From: Cytospora piceicola
Taxonomy: Eukaryota; Ascomycota; Sordariomycetes; Diaporthales; Cytosporaceae
Direction: 5' to 3'
NCBI GenBank assembly: GCA_023375675.1
Contig: JALQBC010000001.1
Location: 248,001-312,000, forward strand
Length of the DNA stretch: 64,000 nt
Position numbers and translations under genes: made by a program
Part shown: one piece after another, positions 1 to 13,434 of the stretch
How positions within the stretch are numbered: the stretch's first letter is position 1
How the letters are laid out: each line of letters opens with the position of its first letter
Notes under the pieces: generated by a model
What the model was told of the DNA's origin: nothing
Databases searched by the model: none
The model's input: the letters and a program-made list of their open reading frames with translations, nothing else

Positions 1-2563
1 AATAGTTAAATAACAGACTTAAAATACTACCGGTTATAACTAACACGACTAATAAGAAGGATCGATACTAATTATAAAAGATCGATACTAATTACGAAAA
101 ATCGTTACCGGTTAAATAAAATCCTATTAATAAAATAAAAGATTTATAACTAATTACTAATAACTAGACTAATAAAGTAATATAATAATTAACTAATAGG
201 CTAAATAAGTTAATTACTAATAAAAAGTAATATTAATAGAAAATATAAATAACTTATTTTTAACTAAACGCTAAGCTAAAACTAATATTCGTTTTAAATT
301 TTAATAACTCCGTTTTAATACTAGTTAGATCTACCGTACTTTAATTAAAGTTATTACTAATTACTTTAAGAATAATATAAAGTTTTTTTATACTTAAAGT
401 AGCTTAACAGGCCTCTTCGGCCTTTATATAATTTATTTTATTAAAACTTTTAAAATTATAATACGTTATTTCTTTATTATACTTATAAAGCTAATAACGT
501 TATTTCGATAAATAAGTAATACGTATAATAAAGATAGCTAATTACTTTTTAGCCTTTTTTTCTTCGGTTTTAATTTATTCGGTTTCTAATAAAATACAGC
601 TAAAAGTAATAAAAGAAAATCTAACTATATTATAAGTATAACCCCGGCAGGTATATTTACTATACTTCGGATAAGTAGGATTTATAATATAAGAAATATA
701 TTAAAAACAATAATAAGAATAAGGTAGTATTTCGAAACCGTTTTTATAAACTTTAATAATAAGGATTAAACGGTTTATAGTTTTTTTAAAATAAGGTTTT
801 TCGACGTTATTAGGTATAATAAATTAAAAAAGTATAAATATATATAGCTAATAAAGAAAAATAACTTATAAGTTTTCGAAAATAAAAACCGATAAAGAAA
901 AAGGATAATATTATAACTTAAGGTTAAGGTATTAAAAAGTTATATAATTAAAAAGTTATATATAACTTAAGTAAAGTTAGTATACTATAACAAACAGAAT
1001 CTCTATAAAGGAGTTCCGTTTAATTAAAGTAACTTACTAAAGTTAAGGTTATAATATTTATAGTACTTAATCTGTAAGTATAGTAAGTAAAAAGAGCTTA
1101 TAATACTCTTACTATAAATACCCCGAGCCTATAATTAAAGAGCTAGATATATAAGAATAAAAGGGCACCGCCTTTTAAATAGTTTATAGCTAGTCTTTAA
1201 TTATTAATCTAAGTATTATTCTTATAATAAGTTTTATTACCTTTTAATTATCGTAAAGATAAAGCTCGGAATATTATTTATCTCTTATATATACATTCTA
1301 CTAATAATATAAACCTTACCGGTTATAATAAGTACCTTTATAAAGGTTATACTATAATTATTATATTATCCTTTTATACTTTAATATCGACGTTTCTTTA
1401 TATAAAGATAAGTACGTTTCTATTTCTAATAATTATATACTTAAAAGGGTTTATTATTTTAACGTTTATAAGCCGATAAATATTATTAAAAATAAGTATA
1501 GTTATACTTAAGTTTAGTAAAATTAATTATATAAGTAAGTAGATAAATTCGATCTTTATATTTTAAAACGTTATTTATACTTTAATTAAAAAAAACAGCT
1601 AACGTATACTTTTATATTAGTTATTATTTACTTACCTTTTAAATTTTAAGCCGTTCGATCCGATAGGCTAAGTGTTTATTTTATTAAATCTTTTATTTAA
1701 CTATTAAAACGTCGGTATAATATAGTTTAAACTATAAAACAGCCTTTTTAAAAAATACTACTTAGTAGTCTTATAAACGGTACAGCTTTTTATATACTTT
1801 ATATAACGTTTTATTACGTTTTAATAAGGATTTCTTTTTACTTTCCTTTTATTTTAAGCCGTTTTAAGCTTATTTTCTTTTCGGCTTACCTTTACTTTAT
1901 TCCGCCGATCTCTTTATTAAGGTTTCCTTTTAACTATACTAAATATTATATACTATATATATACTATACTTTATCCGGTTATATAAGGTAATAGCTTTTA
2001 CTATAAGATATAGTTTTTAATAAAAGTTTACTATTATATAAATATAATTAAAACTACTATTATCTATTCTTAACTAGTTAGTAATTTTATAGCTAAATCT
2101 TATAAACAGATAGTTTATTTAACTATAAGGTTTAAAAACTTAAAAGATTTAGTATTTATTATTTATTACTATTACCTTTTCTTACTCTTTAATTTAAGTT
2201 ATAAATCGTTTTTACGTTATTTTATAGTTTAAAACCGCTAATATTATATTATAATTATTTAACTATTAGCTTCTTTATTTTATATCTCTAGCTACGTTAT
2301 CGGTAGTAAATTAACGTATTAAGTATTTAAATCCCTAATATAGTAGTATATTAAGGTATAGGTTTTTATAACTAAACTTAATCTCTAGCTTTATACTATT
2401 ACCTTTTAAGTTTTATATATATTTTACCTTTTCGTATTAAACTCGTAGTCCTTTTATAATTATAAACTAAAGAACGGCGGTAGGACTGCCTGTCGAGAAG
2501 GCCTTCCGTTAAAAAGAATCGGAAACTTAATAACTAGATACGCCGTTTAAGCTGCTCTAAATC

Positions 2564-2598
2564 CGATAGAGTAACGCCTAAAGGGCGTTACTCTATCG
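2564..2598. repeat. Perfect 15-bp inverted repeat in a GC island
   Basis: The arm CGATAGAGTAACGCC (2564-2578) is followed by a 5-nt loop and its exact reverse complement (2584-2598). It sits in a roughly 160-bp GC-richer island (about 2460-2620) inside AT-rich DNA, just before the first (ACTT)n array. Its origin is unknown. It may be part of a transposon end that escaped mutation. Confidence 0.75.
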
Positions 2599-2635
2599 TC
2601 TCCTCCGCAGCCTTAAGCTGCGAAATATTTATTTA

Positions 2636-3018
2636 CATACTTACTTAATAATTAAATAACTAAATTACTAGCTACTTTACTAACTACTTTACTAGCTAAC
2701 TTACTTACTTACTTACCTACTTACTTAATAGCTAACTTACTAAATAGCTTACTTATTTACTTATCTACTTACTTACGTATCTACTTACTTACTTATCTAC
2801 TTACTGACTTATTTACTTACTTACTTATCTACTTACTTAATAGCTAATTTACTTACTAGCTAACTTACTAGCTAACCTACTAGCTAACCTACTAGCTAAC
2901 TTACTAGATAACCTACTAGCTAACTTACTTACTTACTTACTTACTTATAGTTCTACTTATTTATCTATATATTTACTTACTTAATAGCTAACTTACTTAC
3001 TTACTTACTTACTTACTA

Positions 3019-3056
<38 letters not shown>

Positions 3057-3290
3057 GGTTTACTTATTTACTTATATATTTACTTACTTAATAGCTTGTT
3101 AGCTTACTTTACTTACTTATTTATTTACTAGTTTCTTTACTAACTAACTAACTTATTTATTTACTTATCTACTTACTTATTTACTTTTAATTTAGCTACT
3201 ATTTAATTTACTTACTTATATACTTACTTATTAACTAAACTACTTAATTACTTACTTACTTATTTAATAATTAAATAACTAACTTACTAG
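2636..3290. repeat. (ACTT)n microsatellite array, first block
   Basis: Imperfect tandem TTAC/ACTT tetranucleotides are interspersed with TAGCTAAC-type variants over about 650 bp. It is a simple sequence repeat with no coding content. Similar blocks lie at 3500-3840 and 4885-5345. Confidence 0.85.
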
Positions 3291-3499
3291 CTATAACGGA
3301 ATAGTATAAAGCTAAAGGTTACTTAACTTAACGCGCCTATATATAAACTAAGTAACTTATTAAGCTTTACTATACTTTAGTATTTATACCTTTAATTAAT
3401 AAAGCCTAGCTATACTTAAGACTTCCTTTCCTTTTTAACTAAAATGCTTATATTATATAAGAATTATATCTTTACCTCTATTATCTTAATATATCTTAA

Positions 3500-3840
3500 T
3501 ACTAGCTACTTTACTAGCTAATTTACTAGCTGACTTACTAGCTAACTTACTAGCTAACTTACTAGCTAACTTACTAGCTAACTTACTAACTAACTTACTA
3601 GCTAACTTACTTACTTACTTACTTATTTACTTACTTACTTACTAACTTACTTATTAACTTACTTATTAACTTACTTAATAACTTACTTAATAATTAACTA
3701 GCTAACTTACTTACCTACTTACTTAATTACTTATTTATTTACTTACTTACTAACTAATTTTATAGCTAATTTACTAGCTAACTTACTTACTTACTTACTT
3801 ACCTACTTACTTACTTACTAGCTAATTTAATTTTTAACTT
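3500..3840. repeat. (ACTT)n / TAGCTAACTTAC array, second block
   Basis: The TAGCTAACTTAC dodecamer is repeated many times and merges into pure ACTT runs. It appears to be a higher-order variant of the neighbouring tetranucleotide array. Confidence 0.8.
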
Positions 3841-3842
3841 AT

Positions 3843-4290
3843 TTCGAATTTAAAGGCTTATATAAACCTTTGGTAGACAGAAAGAGAAGGAAGGGCTAAG
3901 GTTTAAGTTAAAAACCTTAAAAACCTAAGGAATTAAGACTATTATCTTTAATATTAAGCCTATCTTAAAGGCTACAATTCTATTAAATATACCGTTTAAT
4001 AGCCCTTTCTTTACAGATTCAGATTCCAGTAACTGCTGTTTAATTAGATTAAAACTCGAGCGTATATCTTAGTGTAAACCTAAAGGCTTAGGTAAGTAAA
4101 GAGGAAGGGAAAGGCTAGGGTTCGGGTTAAGAACCTTAAGACCTTATAGAATTAAAACTATTAGCTTTAATAGTAAGCCTACTTTAAAGGCTACGATTTA
4201 ATTAAATATACCGTTTAATAGCCCTTTTTCTTAAATTTCAGATTTAAGTAAGTTCTGTTTAATCGGATTAAAACTCGAGCGTACATCTTA
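3843..4290. repeat. Diverged tandem duplication, period about 219 bp
   Basis: Two copies lie head to tail. Shared landmarks include AAAACTCGAG at 4051 and again at 4270, and ATATACCGTTTAATAGCCC in both. They differ by substitutions and small indels, so the duplication is old. Confidence 0.7.
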
Positions 4291-4350
4291 GTTCGAACTT
4301 AAGGTCTACTGTAAAAGGCCTTATTATAATCGGCCTTATCGTAGGCTTTA

Positions 4351-4420
4351 AAATGACCGTAAGCCTTCCGGCAGGCATTTAAAGACCTTAAAGTGACCGT
4401 AAGCCTTCCGGCAGGCATTA
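4351..4420. repeat. Short tandem repeat, period 40 bp
   Basis: The segment TGACCGTAAGCCTTCCGGCA occurs twice, 40 bp apart (near 4354 and 4394). Each copy is GC-richer than its surroundings and holds a GCCTTCCGGCAGGC-type imperfect palindrome. Confidence 0.7.
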
Positions 4421-4884
4421 AAGGCCTTATAATTGCTAGTGTATTTAGTTATAGATCGACTAGAATCACTGCTTTTAACAGCTAATTAAATCTTTTAAAT
4501 AGGTGCTATAGTAAATTAGTATAATTATAATTTAGAGCTAATTAGAATTAAAAACAAGGTAGTATAAATCTTAAAGGTATAATTTCTATATACTTGCCTA
4601 CCTTATAAAATAAACATTAACCTTCTTAATAAAAAGTATATATATATTTTTATATTTTATATTTATATTTATATTTATTTCGAAACCTTTATATTTTATA
4701 TATTTATATTTTTAATATAAAAATATAAATATACTATAGTAAAAGAATAAAAAACTATATAAAAGTATATATAACTATTATATTATTATATATTATAAGT
4801 ATTATTATAAAAGGTTTTAAAGTATATTAATATCTGTTTTATTTAAATTTATATATTTATATTTAAATGTATTTTAAAACTTTA

Positions 4885-4956
4885 CTAGCTTACTTACTTA
4901 CTTACTTACTTACTTATTATCTAGCTTATTTACTAAGTAACTAATTTATTTATTTA

Positions 4957-5044
<88 letters not shown>

Positions 5045-5294
5045 ATTACTTAATTACTTAATAATTAACTAACTAACTTACTAGCTACTTTATTAACTAA
5101 CCTACTAGCTAACTTACCTACTTACTTACTTACTTACTTACTTACTATTTAACTTAATTATTAACTTACTTACTTATATACTTATTTACTTATTAGCTAA
5201 TTTATATTTTAGATTTAATAACTATTTATTATATTTATTTACTTACTTACTTATTATTTAGTATATTTATAAACTAACTAACTTATATATTTAA

Positions 5295-5329
<35 letters not shown>

Positions 5330-5345
5330 ATAAATAACTAACTAA
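4885..5345. repeat. (ACTT)n microsatellite array, third block
   Basis: This block contains the longest pure run, more than 20 consecutive ACTT units around 4960-5045, followed by decayed variants. No gene is present. Confidence 0.85.
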
Positions 5346-6060
5346 ATTATTAGTTAACTTAGTAACTAGCTTAATATATATAAGGTTTTTAATTTTATTA
5401 ATTTTTATTAATAATATATTAAAAACTAGTTAGAAATTATAAGCGTTTTATTACTTTTTATAAAGAAAAAATCTCTTTTTTATTAAAAACGTAAATAAAA
5501 CGCTTTCTTTAAATAGCTTAAATATTACTTTATTATTAAATTAATTTTAAATTAATATAATTTAAATATATATATAAGTTTTAAAGTAAATAACTTTAAG
5601 TATTTTCTATATAATTACTTATTTTAATAAAGTTATAATATATTACTTTATATAATAATATATTACTTATAATACTTTATATTTATAAAATATAATAATA
5701 AAATATATAATAAAATAGTTTTATTATTATAAGTTATTTAAATATTTAAAACATTAAGCTTTATAATATAGCTTTTTTATTTTTTATTTATTTAAACTAT
5801 AAAACTTTAAAATATTATATACTTTTATATTTAAAATTTTAATTGTTTATTTAATAAAAATTAAAAAGATTTAAAAAGTATATATTAAATATAAATATTA
5901 AATAGTACTTTTATTAAGTATTTTTTTTAATTTTAATAATATTAAAGTTAAAAAAAATAATAAAGTATTTAAATTAAAATAATTAATTTAAACTTATTTA
6001 ATTAAAGTTAAAATATATATAAAATAATATAAAAACTATAAGTATAATTATAAAGTAAAG

Positions 6061-6390
6061 CTATTATAAATAAAACGTTATTAATATAAAGTAATTACTT
6101 AATTAAATAAGTAATTAAGTTTATTATTTTAATAAAATAATAAAACTATTAACTTACTTAACTTATAAATATATTATTATATTTATAAAACTACTACTTA
6201 ATTAAATAAACAGTTAAGCTTATTATTTTAATAAAATAATAAAGCTATTAAGCTATTTAGCTTATAAATAAGTTATTATATTAAGCTTAATAATAACTTT
6301 AAACTTAAAGAATAAATATATATAACTTAAATTAAAAGACTATATAATTAATTATATATATATTACTTTATATACTTACTAATATTAATT
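6061..6390. repeat. Left LTR-like direct repeat (heavily RIP-mutated)
   Basis: This sequence matches 12632-12865 in the same orientation. Shared blocks include AAAGAATAAATATATATAAC. Where the right copy has G or C, this copy mostly has A or T, as RIP would produce. It also carries an internal duplication of about 96 bp that the right copy lacks. Its exact ends cannot be fixed by eye. Confidence 0.5.
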
Positions 6391-9300
6391 AATAGTTATA
6401 TAAATAACCTTTAATAATAAAGTTAAAAAAAGTAAATTTGTTTTATAATTATTATATAATAATTAAAGCTTTTTTATAAACTATTTATTATATTTTAACT
6501 TATAAAATCTACGTTATAATTAAGGCTATTTATAGTTATTTAAGTATAGCTAACTATTAAAAAGTAGTTAATATTAACTAATAAATCTTTATAAAGCCTT
6601 TTTAAATTAATTTAATAGTAATATATCTGTTTAAAAAACTACCTTATAACTTACTAGTATATATTATTATATAATACCTTTAAAACGTTTTTATACTATA
6701 AACTTCTCTTTTAAATAAAACTATATATTTATTTTATATTATAAACTTCTTTTAAAGTAAAACTTATATTCTTTTTTAGCTTATTACTTTTTTTATTAAG
6801 AATAACCTTTTTTTATAACCTTTTTTTATAACGATTATAAACCTTCTTTTTATATCTTTACTTTATAACTTTATAATAAACTTCCTTTATAATAATAACC
6901 TTATTTATAATCTTTATAACTTTTATAACCTTTTTATTTCTTATAATTATACTTACGATTTTCTTTTTTCTTTAAAATCTTATAAAACCTTTCTTTAAAA
7001 ACCTTACTTTAAACTCTTTTCTTATAAACCTTTTTAACGTTAATTATATAAATAAAAAAATTAATAAAAGTTAAGCTATTATATAGTAATTTTAAGCGAT
7101 TATTACTTATAAATAAATAGTTTAAATATATTAGTAGTTAGTTAAAAAAGTATAATATAAAAACGTTTTTCTTTATATACTTTAATTATAATTACTATAA
7201 TTTTATAATAGTTTTTAATAAAAATAAAGCTAATAGCCTTTACTCTTTATAAAAATACTTTAATAGCTTAATAAAAGTATTATAAGTTTTTAAAAGCTAA
7301 TAAATATTTATTAACTTAAAGCTATAAAGTACTTTTATAAGTAAAAACATATTTAATAAAGTTAATATAATAACTTTTACTATATATATTATCGAAAACT
7401 TTTATTAAATAAACGTTACTAATAAATATTTATTAATAAACTTTTAAAAAGAATTTAAAAGTTAAAATAAAGATATATTTAAATTAATTATCTTTATTTA
7501 ATAATATAAAAAAAAACCTTTTTAAAAGAATAAAGAATTTATATAAGCTTATATAAAAACTACTTTATCTTTTAACTACTAGATATTATAAAAAAAGAAA
7601 AACTATTAATATAGTTAAAAGAAAATATAAGAATAAAATAATTCTTTTTTAATATAAAAATAAAATAATAAATAAAATAAACTATTATTAATAAAATAAA
7701 AATAAAGTTAAAGCTTTTTATAAGTAATAGTTATAACTTTTTTCTTTTTTAACTTAAAGATAATAATAATAATATAATACTATTTATCGAAAAAGATAAA
7801 TTATTAGTAGTTTTACTTTTTAAAAAAAAATAAAGATAATAATTATTATATTATATACTATTACTTGTTTTTTTATTAAGCTTTTATTATAATTAAAAAC
7901 GTAGCTGCTATTATTACTATAAAATATAAGGTTATTAATAAGCTTTTAAAGCTTAATATAACTTATTATATTATAAAATTAACTTTAAAATTATTTAAGC
8001 GTTTTTTTATAATTATATATATTAGCTACTATACTATATTATTAATAAAAAGTTATATATTTTCTTGTTTTTAAATACTTTTATAAGCTACTTTATAAAT
8101 TTTATAAAACTTTCTTTTTTTATTAAATATTTAATTATATATTAAAATTAAAAAAGATTATAGCTTTTTTAAAAGCTTAAAATAAAAATAAAAAGTAAAC
8201 TAAAAAACTTTATAATTTATTAAATAATAAGTTAAAAATTATTATAAATCTTTATTATTATAATAGTATTTAACTAAACTAGTTTTATATTATATATTTT
8301 TAAATTTTTATTAAAAAAGTTAAAACTTATTATATTTACTATATTATTATAATATATAATTTTATTATTATATATAAAAAGCTATAAACTTACTTTAAAA
8401 CTAATATAAAGTATTAATAATATTATAATAATTAAATTAATATAATATTTAATAGCTTTTAAAATAATAAAGATAATATTAATAAAAGCTTTTATAAAGT
8501 TTTATACTTTATATTAAATAAGGTTTAACTTTATTAATATACTTTTAGCTTTTATTATATTAATAACGAAATCTTAAGAATAATAGTTTTTTAAGTATAT
8601 AAAAAAGTAGTTAAGTTTAAGTATATTTTTTATATACTTATTACTTTTTATAAAAAGCTTTTTTAAAACTTTTATTTATTTTTTAAACTATTTTTTAAAT
8701 AAAAAAATAATACCGATAGCTATTTTATTTAAAAACGATTTAATAATAAAGCTTATTACTTTAACTGTTAATATAATAATAACTATTAATAAAAAGGTTT
8801 TAATTTTTAAAAAAGTAGTTTTAGCTTTTATAAAAAGACCTTTTATAATAACTATTAAAATAATAAACGCCGATAACTATATAAGAAAAAGAAGTATTTT
8901 ATTTATAATTAGAAAAGCTATTAGTTTATAAAATATATTTTAAAAAAGAAATAACGTTTTTAAAACTAGTATTTAATATAGTATAAATATTATAGTAAAC
9001 TAGCTATAAAAAAGACTTTATAGCCTTTTTAATTAATTATAAAAGCTATAAAACTACTTATAATATTAATAGCTTAGCTAAATAAAATAATAATAATAAT
9101 AGTAAAGTTAACATTTTTTAAAATAAAAAAGCTATATATTAACTAATAAATATAGCTTTTCTTTATATTATTTCTAATTATAATAATAGTAAAACTAAGT
9201 ATAAAAATAATATTACTTTAATTTTATAGTAAAACTAAGTATAAAAATAATATTACTTTAATTTTATAGTTTACTTTTTAAAAATATTATTTAAAGCTAA

Positions 9301-12300
9301 ACTTTTAAAGTATTATTTTTAATATTAAAGTAATAAAGTTCTTAACTATAAGCTATAACTAATACTTTATTTTTTAATATAAAAATCTTTTAGTAAAAAT
9401 AAATAAAACTAAAACTAATAAAGCTATTATTAAATTTAACTAAAAGATATTACTAGCTTTTTTTAATATTATTAATAGTAGCTTATTTATTAAAGCTATA
9501 ACGTTTTATATTATTAATTTACTTACGTTATTCCTTTTATATATATAGAATATAAAAATAAATTAAACGTTTTCTTTTAAAATACTATAAATAAGTTAAT
9601 AAAAGTCGATAAATAAAGTAAAGAAAAGGCTATTTTTATTATTCGAAAGTAAAGCTATTTATAGTTTTTTCTTTTAAAACGAAATACTAACGCTTTTTTT
9701 TATAAAAAAAAACTATATTATCTTTATTATTATTTTAAATATCCGACTATTAATTAGCTATTTTAATTATTAATAAATACTAGCTATAAAGTCGATATTA
9801 TAGTTTTTAAAGTTATTATAAAGTTTTACTATTATTATTAAATAAAAGGCTTTACTTTTTAATAATTTAAATTTACTTTAAAAAACAATTATAACTTTAA
9901 TTATAAGCTTATTATTAACGTTATATACTTATTTAAAAAGCTAATACTTTATATTATAAACTTATCGATATTATTTTAAAGTATATACTTTTTAATTTCG
10001 TTATTTATTAAAAGTATATAAAAAGCCTTTTATAATATAAATAAATATATATTTTAAACTTTTTAACTAATTAGTTTATAATATTAATATTAATTTTATA
10101 TTAATAAAATAATAAAATAAAACTAAAATTATAAAGATTATATATAAATAAGTATTTATAAAAGCTTATTAATTTATTAGAAAAGTCGAAAAATATTATA
10201 GCTTTTTATATTATATTTTTAAGATTTTATACGTTAAGCTTTTAATTATTTTTATTAATAATATTATTTTATAAATAGTTATAAAAACCGTTAATAATAT
10301 AGTAAAGCTAAATAAGTTAATACTTATAATATTTATTTTTAACGTTTTTATTTAAGTAAACTTTAATTTACTTTTATTACTATCGATATTATAATATATA
10401 AAGGTAATTATAAAAGCTATAAAAGTATTATAAAAGCTTTTTATAAAATAATAAGTTAATAAGGCTATTATTATATAAAATAATTTAAATATAAATAATT
10501 AAATAACCTTATTTATTTAAAGTAAAGTATATATATAATAAAAAAAAGAGCTAATAAGGCTTATATAAGCTATTTATTATCGATAAGTACGATTTTATAT
10601 TAAACTTTTTTAATAAACTTATTAAATTTTAATTTATATTAATTTATTTATATTTCTGTAACGATTTTAAAGATATAACCTTTAAAGTATTCCTCTTACT
10701 TAGTTTAGTATAGACTTTTAAAATATCCTTTTTACTCGGTTTAATATAAACCTTTAAAGTATATTTTTCGCTTAGTTTAATATAAACCGAGCTATAGTTA
10801 TCGGTTGCTTCGATATAAACCGAACTATAAAAGCTATAAAAACACAGCCGGCCTTTTAAGTTTAAGAATAAGCTTAAACTAGCTATTTCGGCTACCTTTA
10901 TTTTCTTTATTTAAAACGAGAAGGATAACTATAAGTTAGCTTTAAAGCTATATTATAATAGCGTTATTATTAACTTTAGTAAGCTTTTTAAAAAGTTAAA
11001 TATAAAAGAGATTATAAACTTTATTAGCTATAACGTTTTTTATTTTAAGCTATTTAATTAAAAAGCTTATAGCTTATACCGATTATTTAAAACGTAAATA
11101 GTTTATAAGGTTAAAAGTAAAACTAAAAAGTAATATAAAACGTTACGTTTTATTATTTAAAGGTATAATAACGCTAGTAAAAAGTATATTTTTATTTAAT
11201 TACTAATAATTTAAAAAGTTAGTTAATATATTATTATTACTTTTATTTTCTCTTTATTCTAAATAAGTATAATTATAAAGCTTTATAAAGTTATATAAGC
11301 TTATTTTTAATTAAAAATAAAGCTAATATAAATAATCTTAACTATATTATTAAAAAAGCTTAAGCCTTAATACCTTTTAAATACTATTATATAGCTTATA
11401 AAGCCTTTTTATAATATTATTAAAACAGACGTATATTAATAAACAATATATTATAAATACTATTATATAAAACTTAATATAAATATATCTATATATAATC
11501 TTTACCTTTTTATTATAGCTAGTAATAAAGATTAAATATAAGTTTAAAATAAAACTTTTACTAAATAACTTTTTCGATTTTAATTATACTAAAGTAATAA
11601 TATATAACGATAGATTTATCGAGGTTAAATAAAAAATATAAAACGTTAAAATCGAAAAAGTTAACTTAAAAGCATTTAACTATATTTAAAAGTATTTCGA
11701 ATAATATACTTATAAGGTATATTTAATATCGATTTATTAGCTAAAAGCCGTTTTTAATTTCTATATTATAGTTTAAATTTAAAACTTAAATATAAAAACC
11801 TATAAGCTATTAAATTAACGCTTTAAATAGTAAATAAAGAACGTTAAAAAAGGTTTATAATATATTGCTTTAAATTTAATAAAGATTAAATTAACTATTT
11901 TTATTAATAGTTCTTTTATAAATAACCGAAATCTTAGTTTTTAAATTAGCTTTATAATCGTTTTCGTTAATAAAAAGAAGAATAATAATAATAATATATA
12001 GTATAAAATATAAGGTAACGTTTTATATTAGGTTTCTATAAAATATAAACGTATTATATAAAGCGTTTTAATATTAAAGATTTATAGTATAACTAGCAGC
12101 TTTAATTTTAACGTTATAATTTTATTTATTTTAAATATAATTATTAATTAACTAAACCTTCTAATAATCTTTTTTATAATTTATATAAACTTATACTCGC
12201 TATATAAATACCTAGTTAAACTAAATATAATAAAAAAAAGCGGTTAATAATCGATATTATATTACTACGTTAGTTATATAAAAGACAGGAAATTTATAAA

Positions 12301-12631
12301 ATACAATAAATTAACGATAATAATAATCTAGCTAACGTAATAATAAAGGTATTATTAAATAAGGCTTTAATATACTTAATCGATTTAAATAAGTTAATAA
12401 TTAAAATAAAAAGATATATAAACTACGTTTAATCGATAGTATAGCCGGTATAATAAGCTAAGGTTATCGGCTTATAATACTATAAGTATTATACTTTATA
12501 TTCGGTTTAATAGTAAACCGAATAAAAGCGATAATTAAAAAGACGTTAACTTTTTATAAAAGTATTATAAACGATTAAAAGAAGTTTATATATATAAGGC
12601 TATAGATAGTATAGGTAAATCGATAGTATAA
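6391..12631. mobile_element. Decayed retroelement interior (inferred)
   Basis: About 6.2 kb of AT-rich sequence is bounded by the two direct repeats, a spacing that fits an LTR retrotransposon. No reverse transcriptase or integrase motif survives that I can read, so class and orientation are unknown. The right third, from about 10,660, is less mutated than the left. The element call rests only on the flanking repeats and the spacing. Confidence 0.35.
9191..9270. repeat. Exact 40-bp tandem duplication
   Basis: Positions 9191-9230 and 9231-9270 are identical (unit starts AAAACTAAGT and ends ATTTTATAGT). Identity inside otherwise degraded DNA suggests the duplication came after the mutation, or is too short to be a RIP target. 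Confidence 0.85.
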
Positions 12632-12865
12632 AGCTATTATAAAACAGAAAAGCTATTAGTATAAAACTATTACTTAATTAAGTAAGCGGTTAAGCTTACT
12701 GCCTTAATAAGGCGGCAGAACTATTAAGCCGCTTAGCTTATAAATAAGTTATTATACTAAGCTTAATAATAGCTTTAAGCTTAAAGAATAAATATATATA
12801 ACTTAAACTAAAAGACTATATAATTAATTAGATATATATTACCTTATACGTTTACTAATAATATT
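12632..12865. repeat. Right LTR-like direct repeat (less mutated copy)
   Basis: This is the partner of 6061-6390. It keeps GC-bearing segments such as ACTGCCTTAATAAGGCGGCAG where the left copy has only A and T. These segments form an imperfect hairpin. Confidence 0.5.
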
Positions 12866-13434
12866 AAAGTTAATAATAGCTTAAAACTTATAATATATAT
12901 AACTATAAACTATATAAAAACTATATAATTAATTATAATATATAATACTTTAAGCTTTTTTAATAATATAATTAAAATCTTAAATATTAATTTAATTTTA
13001 ACGTTAATTAATAATAAGCTTAAATATATATATATAATTAACTACTTTAATTAAAACTATATAATATTAATATTTTATAAATAATAATAAAACTTTATAT
13101 TAATTAAAGAAATTTATAACTATATTAAAGTAATATAATATATATTTAAAATTAAAAACGTTTTTAATTTACTTAAAGAAGTTTAGTTTTAAATAATAAT
13201 CTAATTAAATTCTATTTATCTTAAGTGTTTTATATAGCGAAATTAAACATCGACTTTATTTCTATATAAGTCTTTAACTTAACATAAAGATTGTTTCCTC
13301 CCTGCTACCCTTTCCACCTTACCTCTAACGTATCTGTAGTATATGCTATATTGCGTTAGTCTTGCCTATTTTGAAGAAACTCTTATGGAGGCTTACCCTT
13401 ATAACAAGTCGTCAATGACGTGTTGACTTTTTGA

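Larger units (their letters stand above)
1..13250. other. AT-rich, RIP-degraded repeat block
   Basis: This stretch is overwhelmingly A and T, with TpA everywhere and CpA scarce, and no open frame of 60 codons or more in any frame. That is the known footprint of fungal repeat-induced point mutation acting on transposon copies. The two related repeats at 6061-6390 and 12632-12865 show the process directly, because they differ almost only by C-to-T and G-to-A. Composition returns abruptly to normal near 13,250. I see no intact gene inside. It could be a transposon graveyard at a subtelomere, a pericentromere or an isolated island; the sequence does not say which. Confidence 0.9.

Noticed and set aside
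2636..5345. Regularly spaced repeats that might suggest a CRISPR array
   Set aside because: The units are contiguous 4- and 12-bp simple repeats with no unique spacers, in a eukaryotic genome.
1..13250. Possible regional centromere
   Set aside because: AT-richness and RIP fit, but nothing in sequence alone distinguishes a centromere from any other transposon-rich block.
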